64,000 nt of DNA from NCBI RefSeq assembly GCF_000423665.1, contig NZ_AUIK01000036.1:1-64000 (forward strand), given 5' to 3'. Under the pieces are notes generated by a model. The model did no database searches. It was not told the origin of the DNA and was given only the letters and a program-made list of their open reading frames with translations. Every line of letters starts with the position of its first letter. Position 1 is the stretch's first letter. Shown piece after piece: positions 1 to 8,006 of the stretch. The DNA comes from Solirubrobacter soli DSM 22325. Its GTDB lineage: Bacteria > Actinomycetota > Thermoleophilia > Solirubrobacterales > Solirubrobacteraceae. A program made the translations under genes and the position numbers.

Positions 1-768
1 TTCCCGAAGTCCTACCTGGTCAACATGCCGGGCGGGCAGACGGGCCAGTGGATGGGCCTGTTCTGGCAGGCGGGGGCGCGGCCCTTCACGTCTGATCCCA
101 ACAACATGACGGTCAACCTGACCGATCCGAAGATCAAGCAGGTCACGGAGTTCTGGGACAAGCTGTATGCCAACGGCTCGATCTCGCACGACGCCGACTT
201 CAACGACGCCTGGTATCAGGGCTTCTCGAAGGGCAAGTACGCGGGCTGGCTGTCGGCCGCGTGGGGCCCGATCTTCCTGCAGGACTACACCAAGTCCTCC
301 AAGGGCGAATGGGTCGCGCAGCAGCTGCCGCAGTGGGAAGAGGGCAAGACCGTCTCCGGCAACTGGGGCGGCTCGACCCTCGCCGTCCTGAAGGACTCGC
401 CGAACAAGGCCGCCGCGGTCGAGTTCGCACGCTGGATCTTGACCGAGAAGCAGCCGGTCGAGATGTTCTCCTATGACCGGTTCCTGTTCCCGCCGCAGAA
501 CAGCATGCTCACCAACGACACCTGGCTGACCAAGAAGTATCCGTTCTACGGCGGCCAGGCGGTCAACAAGACCTACGCACTGATGGCCAACGCCGTCGAC
601 AAGAACTGGCAGTGGCCGCCGATCCTCGAGTACGTCGCCACCCAGGGCGACGACATCAAGGGCAAGTCGGTCGATCAGGGCAAGGGCGCCACCGCGGCAC
701 TGCAGCCGTGGCAGGACGCCGTTGTCAAATACGCACAGGAGCAGGGCATCAAGGTCGCAGGGCAATAG
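1..768 (+). CDS. Sugar ABC transporter substrate-binding protein, 5' part missing
   Basis: C-terminal 255 residues of an extracellular solute-binding protein of the maltose/sn-glycerol-3-phosphate binding type; the reading frame is open from base 1, so the start and the lipoprotein signal lie outside the window. The protein would capture a sugar outside the membrane and hand it to the permeases just downstream. Visible family features are the Trp-rich ligand-binding segments, the GNWGGSTLAV stretch in the second lobe (frame residues 120-129) and a helical tail ending in EQGIKVAGQ. The three permease genes follow after a 63-base gap that contains a strong hairpin. Family assignment is secure; the sugar cannot be read from the sequence, although the glycosidases at 29.5-34.5 kb make a plant oligosaccharide plausible. 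Confidence 0.9.
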   Translation, partial: FPKSYLVNMPGGQTGQWMGLFWQAGARPFTSDPNNMTVNLTDPKIKQVTEFWDKLYANGSISHDADFNDAWYQGFSKGKYAGWLSAAWGPIFLQDYTKSSKGEWVAQQLPQWEEGKTVSGNWGGSTLAVLKDSPNKAAAVEFARWILTEKQPVEMFSYDRFLFPPQNSMLTNDTWLTKKYPFYGGQAVNKTYALMANAVDKNWQWPPILEYVATQGDDIKGKSVDQGKGATAALQPWQDAVVKYAQEQGIKVAGQ

Positions 769-778
769 CGGAACTCCC

Positions 779-807
779 GGCCCGCCCGCGCGCCGCGCGG
801 GCGGGCC
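779..807 (+). terminator. Perfect 13-bp hairpin between binding-protein and permease genes
   Basis: Arms 779-791 and 795-807 are perfect complements around a 3-base loop, all G and C. There is no T-run, so it is not a classic intrinsic terminator. Its place between a binding-protein gene and its permeases suggests partial termination or protection of the upstream mRNA, which would make more binding protein than permease, as known for other binding-protein-dependent importers. The structure is seen directly; the role is inferred. Confidence 0.6.
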
Positions 808-831
808 CTCCGCGCGGACTGAACCTCACAC

Positions 832-1773
832 ATGGCTCAAGCAACGGTCACGAGTTCGTCGGCGGCACGCATCCCCGGCGGTCGCCGGAAGGGCAAGTCG
901 CTCAATCGCCACGGCTTCGCGGGCTTCGCGTTCACGCTGCCGTTCATGGTGCTGTTCCTCGCACTGTTCATCGCACCATTGATCTACGCGCTGTACCTCA
1001 GCCTCTACCGCGAGCAGCTCGTCGGCGGCAACTCGTTCGTCGGCCTGGACAACTACAAGGACGGCCTGTCGGACACGGCCTTCACCGACGGCGTCAAGCG
1101 GGTGGCGCTGTTCATGATCGTGCAGGTACCGATCATGCTCGCGCTGGCGCTGATCTTCGCGCTGATCATCGACTCTGGGAAGGTCATCTTCGCCCGCCTG
1201 TACCGCGTCGGGTTCTTCGTGCCGTACGCCGTGCCGACGGTGATCGCCGCGCTGATGTGGGGCTTCCTGTATGGGCGCGACTTCGGCCCGATCGCCGACG
1301 TCGCCAACAAGATCGGCGCGAACCCACCGAACTTCCTCTCCGACCAGTTGATGTTGTGGTCGATCGCGAACGTCTCGACGTGGACGTACACGGGCTACAA
1401 CATGATCATCTTCTACGCCGCGCTGCGCGCGATCCCGGCGGAGCTCTACGAAGCCGCCGCGGTGGATGGTGCCGGCGCGTTCAGAACGGCGCTCTACGTG
1501 AAGCTGCCGCTGTTGCGCCCGGCGATCCTGCTCTGCACGATCTTCTCGGTGATCGGCTCGTTCCAGCTGTTCGCCGAGCCGCGCGTGTTCTATGACATCG
1601 CTCCGCAGGTGATCGGCAAGTCGTACACACCGAACCTCTACGTGTACAACCTCGCGTTCGCCGACCAGCGGCTCAACTACGCGGCCGCGCTCTCGTTCAT
1701 GCTCGGAGCCGTGGTGTTCGTCGTCTCGTTCGTGGTCATGCGGATCTCGACTCGTCAGGGGCAGCAGCTATGA
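832..1773 (+). CDS. Sugar ABC transporter permease, MalF/UgpA type
   Basis: A 313-residue integral membrane subunit of a carbohydrate importer (CUT1-like). It has a basic cytoplasmic N-terminus, a first membrane segment at about residues 36-58 (FAFTLPFMVLFLALFIAPL), and five more hydrophobic segments. The EAA loop that docks the ATPase is at about residues 205-225 (YEAAAVDGAGAFRTALYVK). The ATG at 832 gives a normal family length. It overlaps the next permease by 4 bases (ATGA), so the two are translationally coupled. No ATPase gene lies nearby; many actinobacterial CUT1 importers use a shared MsiK-type ATPase encoded elsewhere, which I infer here. Confidence 0.93.
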   Translation: MAQATVTSSSAARIPGGRRKGKSLNRHGFAGFAFTLPFMVLFLALFIAPLIYALYLSLYREQLVGGNSFVGLDNYKDGLSDTAFTDGVKRVALFMIVQVPIMLALALIFALIIDSGKVIFARLYRVGFFVPYAVPTVIAALMWGFLYGRDFGPIADVANKIGANPPNFLSDQLMLWSIANVSTWTYTGYNMIIFYAALRAIPAELYEAAAVDGAGAFRTALYVKLPLLRPAILLCTIFSVIGSFQLFAEPRVFYDIAPQVIGKSYTPNLYVYNLAFADQRLNYAAALSFMLGAVVFVVSFVVMRISTRQGQQL

Positions 1774-2699
1774 GCGTCCCGACCGTCGCGCCTGACGTCG
1801 GCGCCCCCACCAAGACCCGCGTCCGGCGCCGCGCCATGGCGCAGCGCAAGCCCGGCCAGAGCGGCGGGTTGGTCTTCCCGTCCATCTTCATGGTCGCGTT
1901 CCTCGTCTACTTCCTGATGCCGCTGTTCTGGCTGGTCGTGGCGTCGACGAAGTCGCTCGACGACCTCTTCAGCTCGTTCGGGCTCTGGTTCGCGGACTTC
2001 AACTTCATCCAGAACGTCAAGGACACGTTCGCGCAGGACAACGGCGTGTTCTGGGACTGGCTGCGCAACACGTTCATGTACTCGATCGTGAGCGCGGTCG
2101 GCGCGGCGCTGCTGGCGGCGCTCGCCGGCTACGGGTTCGCCAAGTTCTCCTTCCGCGGCAAGAACCTGCTGTTCTGGTTCGTGCTCGGTTCGGTGATGGT
2201 GCCGACGACGGCGTTGGCGATCCCGACGTACCTGATGTTCTCCAAGCTCGGGTTCACCAACAACCCGCTCTCGGTCATCCTGCCGTCGCTGGTCTCGCCG
2301 TTCGGGATCTACCTGATGCGCATCTACGCGGAGGCCGCGGTGCCGTCGGACCTGATCGAGGCGGCGCGCATCGACGGCGCGGGCGAGTTCCGGATCTTCC
2401 GGCAGATCGCCTTCCGCCTGTTGGCACCGGGCTTCGTGACGGTGCTGTTGTTCACGTTCGTCGCGACCTGGAACAACTACTTCCTGCCACTGGTGATGCT
2501 GTCCCAGCCGAAGTGGTATCCGCTCACCGTCGGCCTGCAGCAGTGGAATTCGCAGGCCACCGCCGGCGGCGGCGCGACCTCGGCCTTCAACATCGTCATC
2601 ACCGGGTCGCTGATCTCGATCATCCCGCTGATCCTCGCCTTCGTCTTCCTGCAGCGCTACTGGCAGAGCGGCCTCGGTAGCGGCGGCGTCAAGGGGTGA
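1770..2699 (+). CDS. Sugar ABC transporter permease, MalG type (copy 1)
   Basis: A 309-residue MalG-like permease. After a basic N-terminal tail of about 35 residues it has a first membrane segment (FMVAFLVYFLMPLFWLVVAS), an extracellular loop, and the EAA loop at about residues 195-215 (IEAARIDGAGEFRIFRQIAF). It should pair with the MalF-type subunit encoded upstream, with which it overlaps by 4 bases; it also overlaps the next gene by 4 bases. It is clearly paralogous to the product of 2696-3523 over its whole length, including the C-terminal FLQRYWQSGL. Confidence 0.93.
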   Translation: MSVPTVAPDVGAPTKTRVRRRAMAQRKPGQSGGLVFPSIFMVAFLVYFLMPLFWLVVASTKSLDDLFSSFGLWFADFNFIQNVKDTFAQDNGVFWDWLRNTFMYSIVSAVGAALLAALAGYGFAKFSFRGKNLLFWFVLGSVMVPTTALAIPTYLMFSKLGFTNNPLSVILPSLVSPFGIYLMRIYAEAAVPSDLIEAARIDGAGEFRIFRQIAFRLLAPGFVTVLLFTFVATWNNYFLPLVMLSQPKWYPLTVGLQQWNSQATAGGGATSAFNIVITGSLISIIPLILAFVFLQRYWQSGLGSGGVKG

Positions 2700-3523
2700 G
2701 ACGCAGCTCTGGGCGTGGAGGCGGCACGTTCGCCTCCACGCTCTTCATGCTGGCCTTCCTGGTCTACTTCGCGCTGCCGTTGTTCTGGCTGGTGGTGGCG
2801 TCGACGAAGCAGACCAGCGACCTCTTCAACGGCTTCGGCTTGTGGTTCGCGTCCGAGAACCACTTCGTCGACAACGTGCGGCGGTTGTTCGAGATCCGGA
2901 CGTTGGACGGCGGCACCTACGTGGTGTGGCTGCGCAACTCGTTCTTCTACTCGGTGACGAGCGCGGTCATCGCGGGCCTGTCCGCCGCTCTGGCGGGCTA
3001 CGGGTTCGCCAAGTACTCGTTCCGTGGGCGCGGGGCGTTGTTCTGGCTGATCCTCGGGTGCGTGATGGTGCCGACGCAGGCCTTGGCCGTCCCGACCTGG
3101 CTGATGTTCGCCGAGATCGACCTGACCAACAGCCCGCTGTCGGTGATCCTGCCGTGCTCGGTCTCGCCGTTCGGGGTGTATCTGATGCGGATCTACGCCG
3201 AGCGGGCGATCGACTCGGCGCTGATCGAGGCGGCCCGCTTGGACGGTGCGGGCGAGTGGCGGATCTTCCGCTCGATCGCCTTCCGCCTGCTCGCCCCGGG
3301 GATGGTCACCGTGATGCTGTTCGCGTTCGTGCAGACGTGGAACAACTACCTGCTGCCGTTGCTGATGCTTTCGGAGTCGAAGTGGTATCCGCTGACGATC
3401 GGGCTGACGCAGATCGGCTACGAGTCGATCGTGGGCTCACTGATCGCGATCGTACCGATGATCGCGGCGTTCGTGCTCCTGCAGAAGTTCTGGCAGAGCG
3501 GGCTCGCCGCCGGGTCCAGCTAG
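2696..3523 (+). CDS. Sugar ABC transporter permease, MalG type (copy 2)
   Basis: A second MalG-like permease of 275 residues, starting with GTG inside the stop of copy 1. It keeps the same first segment (LFMLAFLVYFALPLFWLVVA), the same EAA loop (IEAARLDGAGEWRIFRSIAF) and the same C-terminus (LLQKFWQSGL), but has a short N-terminal tail and lacks the Ala/Gly-rich insert before the last helix of copy 1. This looks like a tandem duplication within the operon. It could form an alternative heterodimer with the single MalF-type subunit. Its TAG stop shares the palindrome CTAG (3520-3523) with the stop of the convergent PhyH gene. Confidence 0.92.
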   Translation: MRRSSGRGGGTFASTLFMLAFLVYFALPLFWLVVASTKQTSDLFNGFGLWFASENHFVDNVRRLFEIRTLDGGTYVVWLRNSFFYSVTSAVIAGLSAALAGYGFAKYSFRGRGALFWLILGCVMVPTQALAVPTWLMFAEIDLTNSPLSVILPCSVSPFGVYLMRIYAERAIDSALIEAARLDGAGEWRIFRSIAFRLLAPGMVTVMLFAFVQTWNNYLLPLLMLSESKWYPLTIGLTQIGYESIVGSLIAIVPMIAAFVLLQKFWQSGLAAGSS

Positions 3524-4371
3524 CAGATGCGGCCTTCTTTGGCCTGCAGGCCGTGACCGATCGGGTCTTCGCCGACCCACCTCGGATCGATCGGCTGGTT
3601 CGCCGGTTGGTAGCGGGAGTCGGTCGAGAGGCGCAGCGGGTCGAGCTCGTTGTCGGTGCCGGCGTGGACGGTGCGCATGGTGAAGATCAGGACGTCGCCC
3701 ATGCGGTAGTGCGCGGTCAGCCAGCGGGTGCTCCAGTCGTCGGCGAGCTGGTGCGGGTCCTCGGTGATCTCGCCGTTCCAGTCGGTCTGGTCGCGCCAGT
3801 GCTCCCACCTCATGGCGCCGCTCGTGACCTTGTCGGCGTTGGGGCCGTTCTCGCAGTAGCTGTCGACGTCCTGCCGGAGGTAGTCGGCGAGCCGTTCCTG
3901 CGAGAGCTTGTGGCTGTTCTCGAGGACCATCAGCCCGCCGGCGCGGATCGGGAGGTCGCCGAACGGGATCCAGGCGGTGAGGACGTCGGGGGTGCCGCGG
4001 CCCATGAAGACCGTGTCGCAGTGCGGCGGGATGCCGTGACTCGGCGGCTGGTGGCGCAGCCAGATGAAGTCGTAGCTGCGGGCCTCGGTCGCGAAGAGGT
4101 CGTCGAAGAAGCCCATGATGCGCGGGCCGTGGATGACCTGCTGCATCGCCGCGCTGCGCATCGGATAGGTCTGCGTGAGCTCGGGCTGCGCGAGCAGGTC
4201 CTCGCGGCCCCTGATGACCTCGTCGCGGTCGAGCAGGCCGCGGATGAAGAGATAGCCGTCTCTCTTGAGGTTGGCGTCGAGGTCGTCGTGCGGGCTCGAC
4301 TCGGTGAGGAGCCCGAAGTCGGTGAGCCGGCGCCCGCGGGCGGCCGGGCCTAGGCTGTCGATGACCGCCAT
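3520..4371 (-). CDS. Phytanoyl-CoA dioxygenase (PhyH) family oxygenase
   Basis: A 283-residue Fe(II)/2-oxoglutarate-dependent oxygenase. The iron-binding H-x-D is visible in PPHCDTVFMG, the distal His in FTMRTVHAGT and a 2-oxoglutarate-binding Arg in LRLSTDSRYQ. The start is ATG 4371 (MAVIDSLGPA), because upstream in-frame sequence is low-quality translation lying over the divergent gene. Substrate unknown; PhyH enzymes near sugar genes often hydroxylate small molecules. The gene has no spacer on either side: its stop shares CTAG with the permease stop and its start shares CATG (4369-4372) with the divergent isomerase-like gene. Confidence 0.85.
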   Translation of the reverse strand: MAVIDSLGPAARGRRLTDFGLLTESSPHDDLDANLKRDGYLFIRGLLDRDEVIRGREDLLAQPELTQTYPMRSAAMQQVIHGPRIMGFFDDLFATEARSYDFIWLRHQPPSHGIPPHCDTVFMGRGTPDVLTAWIPFGDLPIRAGGLMVLENSHKLSQERLADYLRQDVDSYCENGPNADKVTSGAMRWEHWRDQTDWNGEITEDPHQLADDWSTRWLTAHYRMGDVLIFTMRTVHAGTDNELDPLRLSTDSRYQPANQPIDPRWVGEDPIGHGLQAKEGRIC

Positions 4372-5170
4372 GCCGACACCGTACCTCAGCCTCGGTCTCT
4401 GCTCGGTGACGCTGCGCGCATGTTCGATCGACGAGGTCGTGGCGGTCGCTTCGGGCGCGGGGTTGGAGTGCATCGAGTGGGGCGGCGACGTGCACGTCCC
4501 GCCGGGCGATCTGGACGCCGCGCGGCGGGCGCGCTCGGCCACGCTGGCGGCGGGTCTCCGGGTCGCGTCCTACGGCTCCTACTGGCGCTGCGCGGGCGAT
4601 TTCGCGCCGGTGCTCGCGTCCGCGCGAGCGTTGGGCGCCCCGCGGGTGCGGATCTGGGCGGGACAGACCGCGTCCGCAGACGCCTCACCGACGCAGCGCG
4701 ACGAGATCGCCGCGGCTGCGCGCGCCGCCGCGGCGCTGGCCGCCGCCACGCCGCCGCCAGCCGCCGCCACGCCGCCGCCCGCCGCGGCCACGCCGCCCGC
4801 CCCCGCGGCCTCGCCGCCCGCCCCCATCGCCCTCGCGTTCGAGCTCCACGGCGGCACGCTCACCGACACCTTCGACTCCGCGCTCGCCCTCGTGGAGGCG
4901 TCGGGGGTTCCCTGCTACTGGCAGCCGCCGCAATCGATGCCCGACGACTCGGCGCTCGCCGGGCTGCGCGCGCTGCCGGGCGTCCCGGCGGTGCACGTCT
5001 TCTCGTGGTGGCCGGGCAGCACGCGGCTGCGGCTGCGCGAACGCGCCGCGTTGTGGCGCGCGGTCTTCGAGATCTTCAGGAGCGGCGACGCGCTGCTCGA
5101 GTTCGTGCCCGATGACGATCCGGCGCTGGTCGCGGAGGAGGCGGAGGCGTGTCGCGCGTTGCTGTCGTGA
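4370..5170 (+). CDS. Sugar phosphate isomerase/epimerase-like TIM-barrel protein
   Basis: A 266-residue protein of the xylose-isomerase-like/AP-endonuclease-2 fold. It starts at ATG 4370 with a first beta strand (YLSLGLCSVTL); later strands include GLECIEWGG, RVRIWAGQT, IALAFELHGG and AVHVFSWWPG. The Glu in AFELHGG and the His in VHVFSWW fall where this family places metal or substrate ligands. Residues 126-152 are an Ala/Pro/Thr expansion (TPPPAAATPPPAAAT) encoded by a GC-rich repeat, inserted between barrel elements. It overlaps the next gene by 22 bases, so it probably acts with the dehydrogenase. Specific reaction unknown. Confidence 0.78.
   Translation: MPTPYLSLGLCSVTLRACSIDEVVAVASGAGLECIEWGGDVHVPPGDLDAARRARSATLAAGLRVASYGSYWRCAGDFAPVLASARALGAPRVRIWAGQTASADASPTQRDEIAAAARAAAALAAATPPPAAATPPPAAATPPAPAASPPAPIALAFELHGGTLTDTFDSALALVEASGVPCYWQPPQSMPDDSALAGLRALPGVPAVHVFSWWPGSTRLRLRERAALWRAVFEIFRSGDALLEFVPDDDPALVAEEAEACRALLS
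4730..4829 (+). repeat. GC-rich imperfect tandem repeat coding an Ala/Thr/Pro stretch
   Basis: About four imperfect copies of a 21-24 base unit based on gccgccacgccgccgcc, nearly all G and C. It lies inside the isomerase-like gene and encodes alternating Ala and Pro runs. It is probably a replication-slippage expansion that stays in frame. Confidence 0.7.
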
Positions 5171-6075
5171 TGATGATGCGGGCGGACCTGCCCGCGCGGC
5201 TCTTCGACGAGGCGCGGCTCGCCGCCGTCGCCGACCTGGTCGCCTTGGAGCACGCCGAGGTCGTGCTGAGCGGGTGGGGCTGCCCGCCGCTGGACGCGAT
5301 GTTGCTGGCGCAGGCGCCGGAACTGCGGGCGATCGTCCACGCCGCCGGCGGCGTCAAGGGCCATGTCACCGACGCCTGCTGGGACCGCGGGCTGCTCGTC
5401 TCGACCGCCGCGGGGGCGAACGCCGAGCCCGTCGCCGAGTACACGCTCGCCCGCATCCTGCTCGCCAACAAGGCCACCGACCGGCTGGCCCGCGAGTACC
5501 GCGCCCGCCGCTCCTCGATCGACCTGATCGGCGAGTTCCCCGGCATCGGCAACCTCGGCAAGACGGTCGGCATCATCGGCCTCTCGCGGATCGGGGCGAG
5601 GGTCGTCGAGCTGCTCCGCCCGTTCGACCTCGAGGTCCTGGTCAGCGACCCGTACGTCGAGGGCAGCGTCGAGCTCGACGACCTGCTGCGCGCGAGCGAC
5701 GTCGTCAGCCTCCACGCCCCGAGCCTCCCGGAGACCCGCCACATGCTCGACGCCCGCCGCCTCTCGCTGATGCGCGACGGCGCCACCCTCATCAACACCG
5801 CCCGCGGTGCCTTGATCGACCAGGACGCCCTCGTCGCCGAGCTCGTGACCGGCCGCATCGACGCTGTCATCGACGTGACAGAACCCGAAGTCCTCCCCGC
5901 GGAGTCGCCCCTGTACGACCTCCCGAACGTCGTCCTCACCCCCCACGTCGCGGGCGCGATGGGCGTCGAGGTCAGCCGCCTCGGCAACTCCGCCCTCGCC
6001 GAGCTCGAGCGCTACGCCCGCGGCGAGCCCTTCGCCCACCCGGTCACCCGCGCCGACCTCGCCCGCATCGCCTAG
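5149..6075 (+). CDS. D-isomer-specific 2-hydroxyacid dehydrogenase
   Basis: A 308-residue NAD-dependent oxidoreductase that would interconvert 2-keto and D-2-hydroxy acids. The N-terminal catalytic half is followed by the dinucleotide-binding motif (VGIIGLSRIG, about residues 142-151). The catalytic Arg lies in INTARGALID, the Glu in VTEPEVLPAE and the His in LTPHVAGAMG, so the Arg-Glu-His triad is complete. Start is GTG 5149, overlapping the upstream isomerase-like gene. The context suggests oxidation or reduction of a sugar acid produced by its neighbours. Confidence 0.9.
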   Translation: MSRVAVVMMMRADLPARLFDEARLAAVADLVALEHAEVVLSGWGCPPLDAMLLAQAPELRAIVHAAGGVKGHVTDACWDRGLLVSTAAGANAEPVAEYTLARILLANKATDRLAREYRARRSSIDLIGEFPGIGNLGKTVGIIGLSRIGARVVELLRPFDLEVLVSDPYVEGSVELDDLLRASDVVSLHAPSLPETRHMLDARRLSLMRDGATLINTARGALIDQDALVAELVTGRIDAVIDVTEPEVLPAESPLYDLPNVVLTPHVAGAMGVEVSRLGNSALAELERYARGEPFAHPVTRADLARIA

Positions 6076-6104
6076 CGGCGCGGCAATCGGGCACACTTCG
6101 ACGC

Positions 6105-6332
6105 ATGACCATGCGAACCCTTGATCTGCAGCGACGTGCGGCGGGCGAGCGAGCGGATGAGTTGCTCGATCGCCTGCAGATCTCGGTTCCGGAGGACCGG
6201 CGCGTGCGGTGGAACGAGTCGGGCCATGCGCGAATCGAGCTGCCGCACGAGCGTGACGACGCGCGTGAGTACCTCGCCGCCCAACTCGCCGCGCTCGGTG
6301 ACGACTGGGCGGAGCACATCGTGATCCTCTGA
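6105..6332 (+). CDS. Small conserved-looking protein of unknown function
   Basis: A 75-residue soluble protein starting at ATG 6105 (MTMRTLDLQRR). It is charged, with two short helices predicted by eye (AAGERADELLDRLQ and DAREYLAAQLAALGDDW) around a middle with RIELPHER. Codon use matches the neighbours, with strong G/C at third positions. It lies 29 bases after the dehydrogenase on the same strand. I do not recognise the family. Confidence 0.6.
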   Translation: MTMRTLDLQRRAAGERADELLDRLQISVPEDRRVRWNESGHARIELPHERDDAREYLAAQLAALGDDWAEHIVIL

Positions 6333-6463
6333 CGCTCAGTCGAGGGCGCGCGGTACCCCTCTTGCGCGACGGTTGAAACGTCGCCGCACCGCTCGGTGTC
6401 GTGGAACCGACGTTCTCATTTGCAGGGTGATCCGGTCGTCGTGGTCGGGGCGCAGCACCCGGC

Positions 6464-7138
6464 ATGTCAGATGAACTCAACATCGTCGACTTCGATGGCG
6501 ATGAGGCCGTGGCAGAGGCCGTGGCGGGGTTGGACGAGCACGCGAGCACGCGCTCGGGGCTGTTGAAGGCGGGCGCCGGAGCGCTGGCCGGGCTGGGCGC
6601 GGTCTCGCTGTTGCGTCCGGGTTCCGCGGCGGCGCGCTCAGGCGGCTCGAAGGCCAACGACATCAAGATCCTCAACTACGCGCTGACGCTCGAGTACCTC
6701 GAGGCGGCGTTCTACGCCGAGGCGCTGCGCGTCGGCGGCTACACGGGGGCGGTGGGGACGTTCGCGTCCACGGTCGCGGCGCACGAGGCCACGCACGTGG
6801 CGACGATCAAGGGCGTCCTCGGGGCCAAGGCCGTGAAGAGCCCGAACTTCGACTTCAAGGGCACGACGCGCAAGTGGAGCACGTTCCTGCGCACCGCGAA
6901 GGTGCTCGAGGACACGGGTGTCGCCGCCTATCAGGGGCAGGCGCCGCTGATCCATCAGAACGCGGTGCTGGCGCCGGCGGGCGCGATCCTCGCGGTCGAG
7001 GCCCGGCACGCGGCGTGGGTGCGGGACCTGCTCTACGCCGGCAAGTCGGTCAAGCCCGCGCCGGAGGCGTTCAGCACGCCGATGTCGATGTCACAGGTCC
7101 TCAGCGCGGTCAAGAAGACCGGCTTCATCAAGGCCTAA
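6464..7138 (+). CDS. Ferritin-like domain protein, probably exported
   Basis: A 224-residue ferritin-like (Ferritin_2-type) four-helix protein. The iron-ligand-like residues are in place: TLEYLEAAFY, AHEATHVATI, LEDTGVAAYQ and VEARHAAWV. The N-terminus resembles a Tat leader (RSGLLKAGAGALAGLGAVSL, about residues 31-50) but the twin arginine is replaced by R-S. It is the first gene of a tight operon with a second ferritin-like gene, tatA and tatC (gaps of 13, 2 and 4 bases). It may bind or oxidise metal at the cell surface; export by Tat, perhaps together with its partner, is inferred. Confidence 0.85.
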   Translation: MSDELNIVDFDGDEAVAEAVAGLDEHASTRSGLLKAGAGALAGLGAVSLLRPGSAAARSGGSKANDIKILNYALTLEYLEAAFYAEALRVGGYTGAVGTFASTVAAHEATHVATIKGVLGAKAVKSPNFDFKGTTRKWSTFLRTAKVLEDTGVAAYQGQAPLIHQNAVLAPAGAILAVEARHAAWVRDLLYAGKSVKPAPEAFSTPMSMSQVLSAVKKTGFIKA

Positions 7139-7151
7139 GCGGAGGAATCTC

Positions 7152-7802
7152 ATGGCACGAATCGATCTCACCGATGTGGTCGCCTTCGACACCGACGGGG
7201 CGCTGCAGGAGACGGCCGAGCGCGCGGAGCGACACTCCCGGCGCGGGTTCCTGAAGGGCACGGGGCTCGCTCTCGGCGGCGCAGTCGCCGCGGGCGCGGG
7301 CTTCCCGGCGCTTGCCGGCGCGGCGTCCAAGGGCGACGTCGCGATCCTGAACTTCGCGTTGACGCTGGAGTACCTGGAGTCCAACTTCTACGCGTCGGCG
7401 CTCAAGCACGCCGGCCTGAGCGGCGAGCTGGAACGCTTCGCCCGGCTCGTGCACCAGCACGAGGTCGCGCACGTGGCGGCGCTCAAGAAGGCGCTCGGCA
7501 GCGCAGCGGTCAAGCACCCGACGTTCGACTTCGGCGCGACGACGCGCAGCCCTGGCGCGTTCACGGCGACCTCGATCAAGCTCGAGGACACGGGCGTGAT
7601 GGCCTACCAGGGCCAGGCGCCGTTCATCAAGAGCCAGGACGTGTTCAAGGCGGCGATCTCGATCCACCCGGTCGAGGCGCGCCACGCGGCCTGGATCCGC
7701 CAGATCGCGCACCAGTCCCCGGCGCCCGCGTCGTTCAATCCGGCCCTGACCAAGAGCCAGGTGCTCGCGGCGGTCAAGGCAACCGGCTTCATCAAGGGCT
7801 GA
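7152..7802 (+). CDS. Ferritin-like domain protein with Tat signal
   Basis: A 216-residue paralogue of the upstream protein. It has a proper twin-arginine leader (SRRGFLKGTGLALGG, about residues 30-44) ending near LAGAAS. The ferritin-like residues recur: TLEYLESNFY, QHEVAHVAAL, LEDTGVMAYQ and VEARHAAWI. The C-terminus VKATGFIKG matches the upstream paralogue. A SD-like ggagga lies just before ATG 7152. With tatA starting 2 bases after its stop, it is the obvious substrate of the downstream Tat components. Confidence 0.88.
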   Translation: MARIDLTDVVAFDTDGALQETAERAERHSRRGFLKGTGLALGGAVAAGAGFPALAGAASKGDVAILNFALTLEYLESNFYASALKHAGLSGELERFARLVHQHEVAHVAALKKALGSAAVKHPTFDFGATTRSPGAFTATSIKLEDTGVMAYQGQAPFIKSQDVFKAAISIHPVEARHAAWIRQIAHQSPAPASFNPALTKSQVLAAVKATGFIKG

Positions 7803-7804
7803 CC

Positions 7805-8002
7805 ATGCCGAACATCGGACCGATGGAGCTGATCGTCGTGCTGGCGATCGCGCTGATGGTGCTCGGCCCCAAGCGACTGCCGCAGGCCGGCAAGTCGCTC
7901 GGCCGCGGGATTCGCGAGTTCAAGGGCGCGATCACCAGCGACGACCGCGACCACGACGAGGACGAGGACGAGGCCAAGCCTGAGCGCGAGCGGGTCGCCT
8001 GA
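7805..8002 (+). CDS. tatA: Twin-arginine translocase subunit TatA
   Basis: A 65-residue protein with the TatA/E layout: a single N-terminal membrane helix (MELIVVLAIALMVLGPKRLP), the FGP-like hinge as LGPKRLP, an amphipathic helix (QAGKSLGRGIREFKGA) and an acidic, disordered tail. TatA oligomers form the translocation path for folded proteins. Short even for TatA. It is sandwiched between a Tat substrate gene and tatC, which points to a dedicated translocase set. Confidence 0.92.
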   Translation: MPNIGPMELIVVLAIALMVLGPKRLPQAGKSLGRGIREFKGAITSDDRDHDEDEDEAKPERERVA

Positions 8003-8006
8003 CGCG

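Noticed and set aside
6333-6463. A promoter for the ferritin-like/tat operon (GGAAC near 6410)
   Set aside because: GGAAC is present but no -10 partner at a credible spacing; evidence too weak to list.
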